From positions 1 through 11,084 of the forward strand of contig JAFAAT010000152.1 of assembly GCA_023426425.1 (NCBI GenBank): a stretch of DNA of 11,084 bases, in the 5' to 3' direction. The notes beneath the pieces were generated by a model, which searched no databases, was not told where the DNA came from, and worked only from the letters and a program-made list of their open reading frames with translations. Made by a program: the position numbers and the translations under genes. Below are positions 1 through 6,737 of this stretch, piece by piece. The DNA comes from Bacteroidota bacterium (GTDB lineage: Bacteria; Bacteroidota; Bacteroidia; Chitinophagales; Chitinophagaceae). Each line of letters opens with the position of its first letter. Position 1 is the first letter of the stretch.

Positions 1-2
1 AA

Positions 3-938
3 GCCGCAGAGTTCAAGGAGCTGCACATCGGCACCACCCTCGGTCAGACACACTACGACTTCAGCGTTCAGCTTCTCAAACTCATGCAAAAGCTCCAGCA
101 GATCGAAAGCCATAAATTCGAGAACAGGAACTGGTGGTACAACTTCCCGGTGCTAACACGTTTCGCACAGAACACCACCGAAAAATACCTCCAGCAGTTC
201 CTCATCATCAACCAGTTTTCCCAGAACCCTGAAAGGGATAGGGTAGTCTACAAACTATTCTCCACAGAGAGCACCGTAAGCTGGGACGAGGTCTGGTACC
301 TGATCAAGGATTTCAGCACAGGCTTTTTCCTCGATAAGTTTCAGGAAGAACTGAAGAAGGACAAACGCGAGCGCATTCATAAATACTACAGGTATTTCAT
401 CGCCCGTCTGCAGATGGAAAAAGGAAACTACAAGGAGGCAAATATCCTCCTCAACCAGGTACTCACCGACCCTGATCTTGATGGCGAATATGAAAAGCTA
501 CTCGTTGCCCGCGTACTGCAGGCACAGGCCGAATGCGCCCAAAAAACTGAGAACAAGTTTGCCTACAATGATCGCATGAACAGGTTGTTTCAGTACTACC
601 CTCAGCTCATTCCGTATTCAGGTCTAACCATGAACCTGCGCCTGCACCTGACCGGCAATGCACCCAAAGAGTTTGTCGACCGCCTCAAAGCCTGCAACAT
701 CAACTGGGTAGACCAAAAGAACATACCCGCACCGCAAGCCTTCCTGCGTTTCTCCGGCACAGGTGACAAAAAGAAAGTGGAGTTTTATGTGGTTAATGAG
801 CTAGGTCGTACCATTGTAAACAGGCAGGTATTCACCTATTCAAAACCCGAAGATGCAGTCAAGCTCGCCTACCGCTTGTTTAACATCGGAGGGAAGCCCG
901 TCCTGCCCGAGACTGACGAAGAGCGCAGCACTTTGTAG
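3..938 (+). CDS. 3' part of an unrecognised protein with a TPR-like helical region (5' end outside window)
   Basis: The frame is open from the first bases of the window: 27 codons precede the first ATG (position 84) with no stop, so this is most likely the C-terminal 311 residues of a longer protein and the ATG is internal. I do not recognise the family. The middle part is helical and TPR-like: around the GNYKEANILLNQVL segment (nt 423-464) there is the usual pair of amphipathic helices, followed by an Ala-rich helix (ARVLQAQAECAQ). The last 70 residues look like a small alpha/beta domain (KVEFYVVNELGRTIVNRQVF). No membrane segment or catalytic motif is visible. The methyltransferase gene starts 24 bases downstream, so the two may share a transcript. 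Coding status is firm; function is unknown. Confidence 0.8.
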   Translation, partial: AAEFKELHIGTTLGQTHYDFSVQLLKLMQKLQQIESHKFENRNWWYNFPVLTRFAQNTTEKYLQQFLIINQFSQNPERDRVVYKLFSTESTVSWDEVWYLIKDFSTGFFLDKFQEELKKDKRERIHKYYRYFIARLQMEKGNYKEANILLNQVLTDPDLDGEYEKLLVARVLQAQAECAQKTENKFAYNDRMNRLFQYYPQLIPYSGLTMNLRLHLTGNAPKEFVDRLKACNINWVDQKNIPAPQAFLRFSGTGDKKKVEFYVVNELGRTIVNRQVFTYSKPEDAVKLAYRLFNIGGKPVLPETDEERSTL

Positions 939-962
939 AAATCTCTTTAGTTTAGCTTTCAC

Positions 963-1937
963 ATGCGCCTGATTACCTCCGACGACATCATTGAGTCCTA
1001 CTCCAAACTAAAACAGAAAGGCCTCAGCTTCCTGCTTTCAAAGTTCAATATAGATCCCCTTGAAAGAACCAAAGGCACATTCGACCATTGGCAGAATGAA
1101 GGCGCATACTGGTGGCAGATTCCCGCAGTCAGAAGACGCTGGAACAAATTGATTACCGGCAGCGAATCCAAAGTTTACGAAGACTATTTTGCAGAGAAGT
1201 TTCTTGAAGGAAAGAGCGGACTGCGGTTGCTCTCCCTAGGCAGCGGTACCTGCTCCCATGAGTTTCGATTTGCAAAAATGGGAACGCTATTCAGCGAAGT
1301 GAAATGCATGGATATTGCCGGCAATGTCCTTAAGAAAGCAGAGGAGCAGGCAAGAAACGAGGGCGTAGAAAACATCTTTTTCCAGGTCGCCGATGTCAAT
1401 AAAACAGACCTCCCCAAGGATCATTACGATGTCGTGCTCTTCCACTCCTCTCTCCATCATTTCAAGGGAGTAGAAATCCTACTGGTAGAAAAGATCAAGA
1501 ATGCCCTCAAACCTGGCGGACTTATTCTGATCAATGAGTTCGTAGGCGCCAACCGGCTTCAGTTTCCTTCTCACCAGATCGCTGCCATCAACGAAGCGCT
1601 GGATCATGTCCCGCTATCCCACAGGCGCAGGTTAAAGAGCAAGCTGATTAAAAGACGCATCACCGGCCCGGGACTGCTGCGGATGCTCATTGCTGATCCC
1701 TCGGAATGTGTAGAGTCCGAAAAGATACTTCCAGTCCTTCGCGACCATTTCCGCACACTCGAAGAAAAGCCCTACGGTGGCAGCCTGCTGATGATGCTAT
1801 TTAAGGACATCGCCCACCACTTCATGCATGAAGATCCGGAAACATTCGAGATCCTCAGAAGACTCTTTCATGCAGAAGACGGATACCTACGTCGTGGCGG
1901 TAGCAGTGATTTCATTTTTGGTGTCTATGCCCGCTAG
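963..1937 (+). CDS. class I SAM-dependent methyltransferase
   Basis: A 324-residue soluble protein with a Rossmann-type methyltransferase core at about residues 85-195. Motif I is LSLGSGTCSHE (residues 90-100), the SAM-binding glycine loop. An acidic residue follows strand 2 (D117 in MDIAG) and another sits in VADV (D144), where the adenine is usually contacted. Motif IV is DVVLFHSSLHH (156-166), and KPGG (183-186) is the post-motif turn. An N-terminal helical extension (1-84, with a Trp-rich stretch near 43-60) and a C-terminal part (200-324) flank the core and may recognise the substrate. The His-rich motif IV and lack of an NPPY motif argue against an N6-adenine DNA methylase. The substrate cannot be told: a small molecule, lipid or natural product is possible. 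The start has no clear Shine-Dalgarno site, as is usual in Bacteroidota. Confidence 0.85.
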   Translation: MRLITSDDIIESYSKLKQKGLSFLLSKFNIDPLERTKGTFDHWQNEGAYWWQIPAVRRRWNKLITGSESKVYEDYFAEKFLEGKSGLRLLSLGSGTCSHEFRFAKMGTLFSEVKCMDIAGNVLKKAEEQARNEGVENIFFQVADVNKTDLPKDHYDVVLFHSSLHHFKGVEILLVEKIKNALKPGGLILINEFVGANRLQFPSHQIAAINEALDHVPLSHRRRLKSKLIKRRITGPGLLRMLIADPSECVESEKILPVLRDHFRTLEEKPYGGSLLMMLFKDIAHHFMHEDPETFEILRRLFHAEDGYLRRGGSSDFIFGVYAR

Positions 1938-2048
1938 TCAACAGACTCCGATTTTATCCTGCTTTTATTCCTGATGCACGTTAGAACCAGTTATACGCGG
2001 GAGTGATGCGGGGCAGGTAGCAGGTTGAAGCTTTCTGTGTCAGACGGG

Positions 2049-2138
2049 GGTACATCGGAGGTACATCGGAGGTATTTGGTGCGATCTCCATAAAGTCTCT
2101 ATAAGGTCTCTATAAGGTCCCTATAAGGTCTCTATAAG
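2049..2138. repeat. two runs of 11-bp tandem repeats
   Basis: The unit GGTACATCGGA occurs twice head to tail (2049-2059, 2060-2070). A second unit, GTCTCTATAAG, occurs at 2095-2105, 2106-2116, 2117-2127 (one mismatch) and 2128-2138, with a degenerate copy before it (2084-2094). Both units are 11 bp, near one helical turn, and an AGGT tetramer recurs at most joints. Since 11 is not a multiple of 3, the array is unlikely to be coding. It may be a minisatellite or a row of phased protein-binding sites; which one cannot be told here. Confidence 0.85.
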
Positions 2139-2468
2139 GTATGGCTGTAACAGGCGGGTTGGGAAGGAAAAAATACCCCCTGCAGAGCTGCCAGTGGGAG
2201 TAAAAACAAAGGTAAAAAAGACAGCGCATCTGAGAAAAAAGTTGGTTTTTTTTTGAGCAGCAACTTCCCTGGTTGGAAACTCTATACATATGCAGCCATC
2301 GTGAGAATAAGCTTGACAGAGAATCTGTCGTCCAGTCCATGGTTGCAGCTTAAATAGCGATAGCCGGATTATACACTTAGGAAGCTCACTCGCGTGTAAC
2401 CTTCACGCGTTGGAAATAGCAATTCTTAGCTCGGCAGCACAGTAATTCTGAAGCTACATCGAGCGATC

Positions 2469-2534
2469 CCCGCCATCACGGCGTCTTTGATGGCGGGCGC
2501 CTTTTTGCGCCACTTTTGGGCGAGCAAAAGTGGC
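2469..2534. repeat. REP-like double hairpin, possibly a terminator
   Basis: There are two perfect 10-bp stems in a row. CCCGCCATCA (2469-2478) pairs with TGATGGCGGG (2488-2497) over a 9-base loop. GCCACTTTTG (2509-2518) pairs with CAAAAGTGGC (2525-2534) over a 6-base loop. A CTTTTT run lies between them, so the first hairpin could end transcription on the + strand. The second stem resembles palindromic intergenic elements common in Bacteroidota genomes (from memory, not searched). No coding gene ends close upstream on the + strand, which favours a repeat element over a simple terminator. Confidence 0.6.
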
Positions 2535-2560
2535 AAAACACAGATTTATTCTTTTACACC

Positions 2561-2592
2561 TTGACATTCATTATTATGTGTAGTTACTTTAC
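2561..2592 (+). promoter_or_regulatory. candidate promoter for the three-gene cassette
   Basis: TTG (2561-2563, within TTGACA) is followed after 21 bases by TACTTTAC (2585-2592), close to the Bacteroidota -7 box TAnnTTTG with the last base changed. This would give a leader of about 100 bases before the ATG at 2702. It is the best match in this intergenic region, but it is a motif match only. Confidence 0.4.
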
Positions 2593-2701
2593 ACTAAATC
2601 TTACTGTATAGATATCACACTGCCCCTGTACCAGTCCCCCAGGCTGCACAGTCAGGCACCCAAAAGACCGAAAGGGAGAGAGTAGGCACAACACATACAT
2701 T

Positions 2702-3784
2702 ATGGACTTCAACGCACTACCCGTGTTGGCTATAGCCATTTCTATAGTCATCTGCTGGTCGCTGTTCGCGCTCCTCTGCAGCTTTGTTCAGGAGGCACTC
2801 GCCCAGATCAAAGCCGAGAGAGGCAGGTACATGAAAAAATACCTGTTCAAACAGTTCTACGATCAGCCCAATGGTGTCAACTGGGCATCCATGCTCTACA
2901 TGCATGGCACCATCGATCTCCTCACCCGCGCACCTCACAAACCCACCTCCGACATCCATCCACGCCTCTTTGCCGAAACACTGATAGAAGTTGTCGGCAA
3001 AGCCCACATCACCCAGATGCGTATTGCAGCATTGGATGCAAATAATACCAGCCTGCCCTACACCAATCCCATCCTCAACAACTTCAAGGCAGCCACACTC
3101 AGTCTCAAACAAAGTGATGTCGTCAGCTTCTTTCAGCAGGCTATGGACAGCGCGGAGCTTTGTAAAACTCCCGATGGCAAACCTGACGAAGCTGCTATAT
3201 ACAGATGTCTTGTCGACCAGATCGAAACCTGGTATGGCCAAATGATGGAGCGCCTCTCCCTCTGGTACAAAAAGAAAACTAAGTTCAACATCTTCATGCT
3301 GGGCTCTCTCCTTGCCCTACTGCTTAATGTCGACAGCTTTGAGCTCTGGGAACATTTTTCTGACAGCCCCGCATCCCGGCAGGTGATGATGGACTACTAC
3401 GAAGCCAATGCCGAAAGACTCAACAACCTTGCCCGTACCGGAGACACAACCGTAGGACACACAGCGATGCTGAAGTCCTATGCAAAGGAAATGGACAGCC
3501 TCAGTCGGGCGGCAGCACTACCCATAGGCTGGGAACATAGTGTCTTTCATAAGAATACCTGGAAAAAAGCAGCAAAGGAAAAAGGGAAGTACAAAAATAC
3601 CGGAGAGGATCAGTCCATCTGGTCCCGGATCTGGTCATCAATCCTCAGGTTTTTCTGGGGTGTAGGGATCGTCCTCAGCAAGCTCCCCGGCTACCTGCTT
3701 TCAGGCTTTGCTGCCAGTGCCGGTGCGCCGTTCTGGTTCGATCTCCTTCGCCGTGCCTATTCTTCTAAAACTCCAAAAAGCTAA
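2702..3784 (+). CDS. membrane protein of unknown function, first gene of a three-gene cassette
   Basis: A 360-residue protein with an N-terminal membrane segment (about 7-28), a second hydrophobic segment (about 196-212, ending in NVDSFELW) and a C-terminal hydrophobic stretch (about 314-345, ending GAPFWFDLLRR). Between segments 1 and 2 lies a largely helical region of about 165 residues, and between 2 and 3 a region of about 100 residues. The segment WYGQMMERLSLWYKKKTK (177-194) just before the second membrane segment, and the closing GAPFWFDLL, match what I recall of a widespread family of bacterial membrane proteins with no assigned function; this is from memory, not a search. There is no catalytic motif. 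The next gene starts 3 bases after its stop, so it is almost surely co-transcribed. It could anchor or regulate the two hydrolases that follow (inference). Confidence 0.85.
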   Translation: MDFNALPVLAIAISIVICWSLFALLCSFVQEALAQIKAERGRYMKKYLFKQFYDQPNGVNWASMLYMHGTIDLLTRAPHKPTSDIHPRLFAETLIEVVGKAHITQMRIAALDANNTSLPYTNPILNNFKAATLSLKQSDVVSFFQQAMDSAELCKTPDGKPDEAAIYRCLVDQIETWYGQMMERLSLWYKKKTKFNIFMLGSLLALLLNVDSFELWEHFSDSPASRQVMMDYYEANAERLNNLARTGDTTVGHTAMLKSYAKEMDSLSRAAALPIGWEHSVFHKNTWKKAAKEKGKYKNTGEDQSIWSRIWSSILRFFWGVGIVLSKLPGYLLSGFAASAGAPFWFDLLRRAYSSKTPKS

Positions 3785-3787
3785 ACC

Positions 3788-5074
3788 ATGCAGTTCTACA
3801 ACGCACATACGCACATCTTCACGATGAACAATGCGCCCCGCCGCTTTCTTGAACTCTATATGCCCCGGCTGGCCGCATCAGCAGTAGATAAAATCACTAA
3901 CACCCAGCTCGGCTCCTGGATCATCCGCAATGCACTCATGCCCCTGTTTGGCGAGCAGGGCAAGCGCTATGCCACCTTCCTGAAGATCGGCAAGAGCAAA
4001 AGCCAGAACGATGTATTTCGCCACCTGATTGAAAGTTATGAAGACAGCTCTATAAGAATGGTGGCCCTCACACTCTACATGGAAAAGCTCGGGGCCGATG
4101 CTTCCATGTCGGGCTATGAAGGACAGCTGGAAGAAGTTATATCTCTCAAAAAGCGCTATCCCGAAAGGCTACTTCCATTCCTTTGTGTAGATCCGCGCTG
4201 GAAAGCTTCGGGTGAGGAGCTGAGAGATACAGTCTCCGCCTATTTCAACCGCGCATTGAAAGTAGACGCCAACAGAACCGTCTTCCCATTTGCCGGCCTT
4301 AAAATCTACCCCAGCACCGGCTTCTATGCTTTTGATGCCAAACTCAAACCCGTGATGGAATGGGCAGCAGAGAACAGCGTTCCCGTGATGACCCACTGTG
4401 CATACATGGGTGGCATCTTCAACAACGATGCAGACTTCGTAAAGGCCAGCCTCAATCCTTATGATCCTTACACAAATACCTACTACGACAAACCTTGCTA
4501 CATAGGTGGCAAGGGAAAGAAGCGCGCCTACAATCAGCGCTCCTGCAGCTATTTCCTGGAGCCGCACAGCTACGAAAGCATGATCAGATACTTCAATCAG
4601 AAACGCACTCCTCTGAAAATCTGCTTTGCCCACTTCGGCAGCAACCAGCACATGATGCTGGAAGCAAAGAAGGACGAAGCAAACCCCAGCCAGCCCGGCA
4701 TCTATTACGGGGTACGAAAGGAACACAACTGGTGTGCACAGATCCGGGAACTGATGACCAAATACCCGGGTGTCTACACCGATATCTCCTACTCCCTCAC
4801 AGCACCAGAGACGCACCCATTCATCTTCAACGAACTGAAGAACCCAGACTATGGCGATCGCATTCTCTTCGGCACCGACTTCTTCATGACCGAACGCGAG
4901 GAGAAGGAACAAAAGACCTATACCGCATTCAAGAATAAATCTCTGAAACAGGTAACAGACCAGGTCATGGACAATGGTGTGCTTCGCGACAGGAATGCCT
5001 GGGAGAAGATCGCCATGAACAATGTGGAGTCTTACCTTCAGAGCAGGTTTTATGACCCCAAAGCAAGACAGTAA
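3788..5074 (+). CDS. amidohydrolase-superfamily metal-dependent hydrolase (Amidohydro_2-like)
   Basis: A 428-residue protein with the landmarks of an amidohydrolase TIM barrel: HTH at residues 7-9 (metal ligands H7 and H9) after strand 1, GLKIYPSTGF (170-179) with K172, MTHCAYMG (201-208) with H203 after strand 5, CFAHFG (279-284) with H282 after strand 6, and ILFGTDFF (359-366) with D364 after strand 8. It ends with an NNVESYL helix like the family's usual C-terminal helix. It is longer than a typical Amidohydro_2 protein of about 300 residues; the extra sequence is mainly at about 12-85 and in a Tyr-rich stretch at 222-262 that could form a lid over the active site. The reaction could be hydrolysis or decarboxylation; the substrate is unknown. 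No signal peptide is seen, so a cytoplasmic place is likely. It sits between a membrane protein (3-base gap) and a wall peptidase (24-base gap). Confidence 0.85.
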   Translation: MQFYNAHTHIFTMNNAPRRFLELYMPRLAASAVDKITNTQLGSWIIRNALMPLFGEQGKRYATFLKIGKSKSQNDVFRHLIESYEDSSIRMVALTLYMEKLGADASMSGYEGQLEEVISLKKRYPERLLPFLCVDPRWKASGEELRDTVSAYFNRALKVDANRTVFPFAGLKIYPSTGFYAFDAKLKPVMEWAAENSVPVMTHCAYMGGIFNNDADFVKASLNPYDPYTNTYYDKPCYIGGKGKKRAYNQRSCSYFLEPHSYESMIRYFNQKRTPLKICFAHFGSNQHMMLEAKKDEANPSQPGIYYGVRKEHNWCAQIRELMTKYPGVYTDISYSLTAPETHPFIFNELKNPDYGDRILFGTDFFMTEREEKEQKTYTAFKNKSLKQVTDQVMDNGVLRDRNAWEKIAMNNVESYLQSRFYDPKARQ

Positions 5075-5098
5075 AACTCAGTTCAAAATACAAACCAC

Positions 5099-5707
5099 AT
5101 GAGCTACCAACTTCTCAAACAGGATCAGCTTTTCTACCAGCGCTTTCTGAAAGCTAATGGCTTTTATACCGGAAAGCTTGACGGCATCTGGGGGCCTAAG
5201 ACCGATGCTGCCGACAAAGAGTTCTACCAGACGAGCCAGCAGATCGCCAACCAGTATGGCAGCTTCGATCCCCGAAGCGAGACAAACATCATTACGCTCA
5301 CTCCAAAGGTTCAGGTGCTTGCCCGCCAGTTTCTTGGCATCTGTAAGAACCGCGGTCTTGACGTAAGGATCATCTCCGGCACCCGCACCTATGCAGAACA
5401 GGATGCGCTCTACCGCAAAGGCCGTTACGGCAACAAAGAGCCCCGTGTCACTAATGCCCGCGGTGGCAGCAGCAACCACAACTTCGGCATTGCCTGGGAC
5501 GTTGGCTTGTTCCAGAACGGTAAATACCTCACAACCGTCAATCCCTATAAACAGCTCGCCACACTTGCGCTCCCTCAGCTCCCCAACCTCAAATGGGGCG
5601 GCCACTGGACCAGCTTTCCCGACTACCCACATTATGAACATCAGGTTAACGGGCACGGCATTGCACAGGTAAGGCAGCTTTTTGAGACTGGCAAAGTGTA
5701 TGTGTAG
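5099..5707 (+). CDS. M15-family peptidoglycan peptidase with N-terminal wall-binding-like segment
   Basis: A 202-residue protein. Residues 4-45 (with GFYTGKLDGIWGPKT) resemble a peptidoglycan-binding domain 1 repeat. Residues 70-185 carry the M15 fold: the SGTRTYAEQDALY helix (93-105), SSNHNFGIAWDVG (124-136) with likely zinc ligands H127 and D134, and WGGHWTSFPDYPHYEH (166-181) with likely catalytic D175 and zinc ligand H178. The D-x-x-H spacing is like that of the L-alanyl-D-glutamate endopeptidases (CwlK and phage Ply500 type) rather than VanX. The predicted reaction is cleavage of a peptide bond in the peptidoglycan stem. No signal peptide or lipobox is visible: the protein starts with a soluble helix. 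It would need another exit route, cell lysis, or a cytoplasmic substrate. It is the last gene of the cassette. Confidence 0.88.
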   Translation: MSYQLLKQDQLFYQRFLKANGFYTGKLDGIWGPKTDAADKEFYQTSQQIANQYGSFDPRSETNIITLTPKVQVLARQFLGICKNRGLDVRIISGTRTYAEQDALYRKGRYGNKEPRVTNARGGSSNHNFGIAWDVGLFQNGKYLTTVNPYKQLATLALPQLPNLKWGGHWTSFPDYPHYEHQVNGHGIAQVRQLFETGKVYV

Positions 5708-5876
5708 CAAAATTCAGAGTTTCCTGTAGTTCAATATTCTAGCGTATTGGGCAGCTCTGCTGTTTCCGCTGTTAACAAAGTTTTTGCCGCTGCGGGAACA
5801 GGTTTTACATAGCTGCTCAGAATGCGTGCTGCAACAGCAGCCGCAACAACTAAGTTGAACTAAAAAAGGAAATCGT
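5708..5876. promoter_or_regulatory. intergenic region before the secreted Lys-rich gene, with a clear ribosome binding site
   Basis: No gene is seen in these 169 bases. AGGA at 5867-5870, six bases before the ATG at 5877, is a good Shine-Dalgarno site, unlike most starts in this window. A weak promoter candidate is TTTG (5783-5786) followed after 19 bases by TACATAGC (5806-5813), with the spacing right but the -7 box poor. CTGCTGTT near 5757 is repeated inverted as AACAGCAG near 5832; its meaning is unknown. Confidence 0.4.
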
Positions 5877-6572
5877 ATGAAGAACACATTAACCAAAGCA
5901 GCTTTAGTGCTGGGTATAGCATTAATGGCCGCTCCTGGCAGTTTTGCACAGGAAAGGAAGATCAAGGTGGAACAGGAAGACTATGAACTGAAGATCAAGC
6001 AGGATGGCGACGAGTACAAGTACAAGGAAACAGACAAAAGGCGCAGGGCGACACAATTGCGTACTACCGAGAACCGCACAGAAGAGAAAATGACTACTAC
6101 CTACAAACAGGGGGAGACCATGACCACTGTGAAGCCTGGTACGATGCCCAAGACTGCAGTTGTGCCAAAGACTACCGCAAAGAAATCAGTTGCTAAAAAG
6201 ACAACCGCTAAAAAGCCAGTAGCAAAGAAGAAGTATGTAGCAAAGAAGAAGCCAGTGGCAAAAAAGAGGACAGTAGCAAAGAAACGCACTACTGCCTACA
6301 GGCCGCGCACTACTGCAGCGGCAAAGCCAGTGATTGTTAGAGACACTGTGTATGTAACCAGGGTAGATACTGTATTCACAGTTAATGAAATCCAGTCCTT
6401 CACCGGCCATCGCCCTGAAGGTCATATCCTCGACAACTTCACTGAGCTAAAGATTGAAAGAGAAGACGGCGAGATTAAGATCAAGAAAGAATACCCAGAC
6501 GGCCGTGAGATTAAGCGTGAATTTGATAATGAAGAAGAATTCCAGAAGTATATTGAGTGGAAGAACTTTTAA
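5877..6572 (+). CDS. secreted protein with a histone-H1-like Lys/Ala-rich middle
   Basis: A 231-residue protein. Residues 1-24 form a Sec signal peptide (KNTLTK, hydrophobic core ALVLGIALMAA, cleavage likely after SFA). The mature N-terminal part (25-75) is charged and ends in a Thr/Arg-rich stretch. Residues about 99-149 are a low-complexity basic block built on AKK-containing repeats such as PVAKK, TVAKK and TTAKK, much like bacterial histone-H1-like tails. Then RDTVYVTRVDTVF (155-167) is a pattern often seen in Bacteroidota envelope proteins. The C-terminal 60 residues are charged and acidic-basic alternating (LKIEREDGEIKIKKEYPDG). The signal peptide makes DNA compaction unlikely; binding to an acidic envelope or extracellular polymer is more plausible (inference). 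It appears to be a single-gene unit, with its own ribosome binding site and a terminator 19 bases after the stop. Confidence 0.8.
   Translation: MKNTLTKAALVLGIALMAAPGSFAQERKIKVEQEDYELKIKQDGDEYKYKETDKRRRATQLRTTENRTEEKMTTTYKQGETMTTVKPGTMPKTAVVPKTTAKKSVAKKTTAKKPVAKKKYVAKKKPVAKKRTVAKKRTTAYRPRTTAAAKPVIVRDTVYVTRVDTVFTVNEIQSFTGHRPEGHILDNFTELKIEREDGEIKIKKEYPDGREIKREFDNEEEFQKYIEWKNF
6171..6290 (+). repeat. in-gene low-complexity repeat coding for AKK-rich units
   Basis: A purine-rich stretch with repeated GCAAAGAAG / GCTAAAAAG-type units, coding for residues about 99-138 of the secreted protein. Units are mostly 5 codons or a few more and vary in synonymous codons, so the repetition is stronger in protein than in DNA. 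Such tracts can change length by slippage. Confidence 0.7.
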
Positions 6573-6590
6573 GCAGTCTCTTACTTCAAA

Positions 6591-6631
6591 ACAATAGAAA
6601 AAGCCTCCAGTCTGGAGGCTTTTTCTATTGT
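6591..6631. terminator. strong hairpin terminator, probably bidirectional
   Basis: A perfect 19-bp inverted repeat (6591-6609 with 6613-6631) has a 3-base GTC loop. The stem has a GCCTCCA/TGGAGGC core flanked by A5 on the left and T5 on the right, so both strands end in a U-run. It lies 19 bases after the stop of the secreted protein gene and isolates it from the lipoprotein genes. Confidence 0.9.
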
Positions 6632-6678
6632 GCTGTTCGCCCTGAAATATTCTGGGATAAGTCTTTCCCTATAAGTAT

Positions 6679-6708
6679 TTGGATAATATAGATTCAATAC
6701 TAATTTTA
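6679..6708 (+). promoter_or_regulatory. candidate promoter for the first Cys-rich lipoprotein
   Basis: TTG (6679-6681, within ATTTGG) is followed after exactly 19 bases by TAATTTTA (6701-6708), matching the Bacteroidota -7 box TAnnTTTG except for the last base. The predicted leader is about 25 bases to the ATG at 6738. It lies just after a terminator and in an AT-rich stretch, both of which support it. Confidence 0.5.
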
Positions 6709-6737
6709 CGATGAACTTTATTTAAAAAACTATTTAC

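Larger units (their letters stand above)
1938..2701. other. long intergenic region with repeats and no supported gene
   Basis: About 760 bases without a convincing coding region. It holds 11-bp tandem repeats (2049-2138), a poly-A/poly-T rich part (2225-2255), a small inverted repeat CGCGTG/CACGCG (2391-2396 with 2404-2409), a REP-like pair of hairpins (2469-2534) and a candidate promoter for the next gene (2561-2592). The one minus-strand open frame (2110-2340) runs into the 11-bp repeats and has no domain-like content. Confidence 0.75.

Noticed and set aside
2225..2266. AAGTTG/CAACTT inverted repeat with a T-run, as a possible terminator
   Set aside because: The 6-bp stem has a 16-base loop that contains the T-run itself, so it is not a terminator layout.
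2110..2340. Minus-strand open frame of 76 codons in the long intergenic region
   Set aside because: It ends inside the 11-bp tandem repeats, is rich in Cys and aromatic residues without pattern, and has no domain-like segment.
2717..3241. Minus-strand open frame of 174 codons opposite the membrane protein
   Set aside because: It is the shadow of a gene with clear membrane segments and tight operon spacing on the + strand.
4169..4912. Long minus-strand open frame (247 codons) opposite the amidohydrolase
   Set aside because: The + strand gene has all amidohydrolase metal-ligand motifs; the antisense product is Val/Cys-rich with no recognisable pattern.
5078..5710. Minus-strand open frame of 210 codons opposite the M15 peptidase
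   Set aside because: The + strand frame carries the complete M15 zinc site; the antisense frame has no motif.
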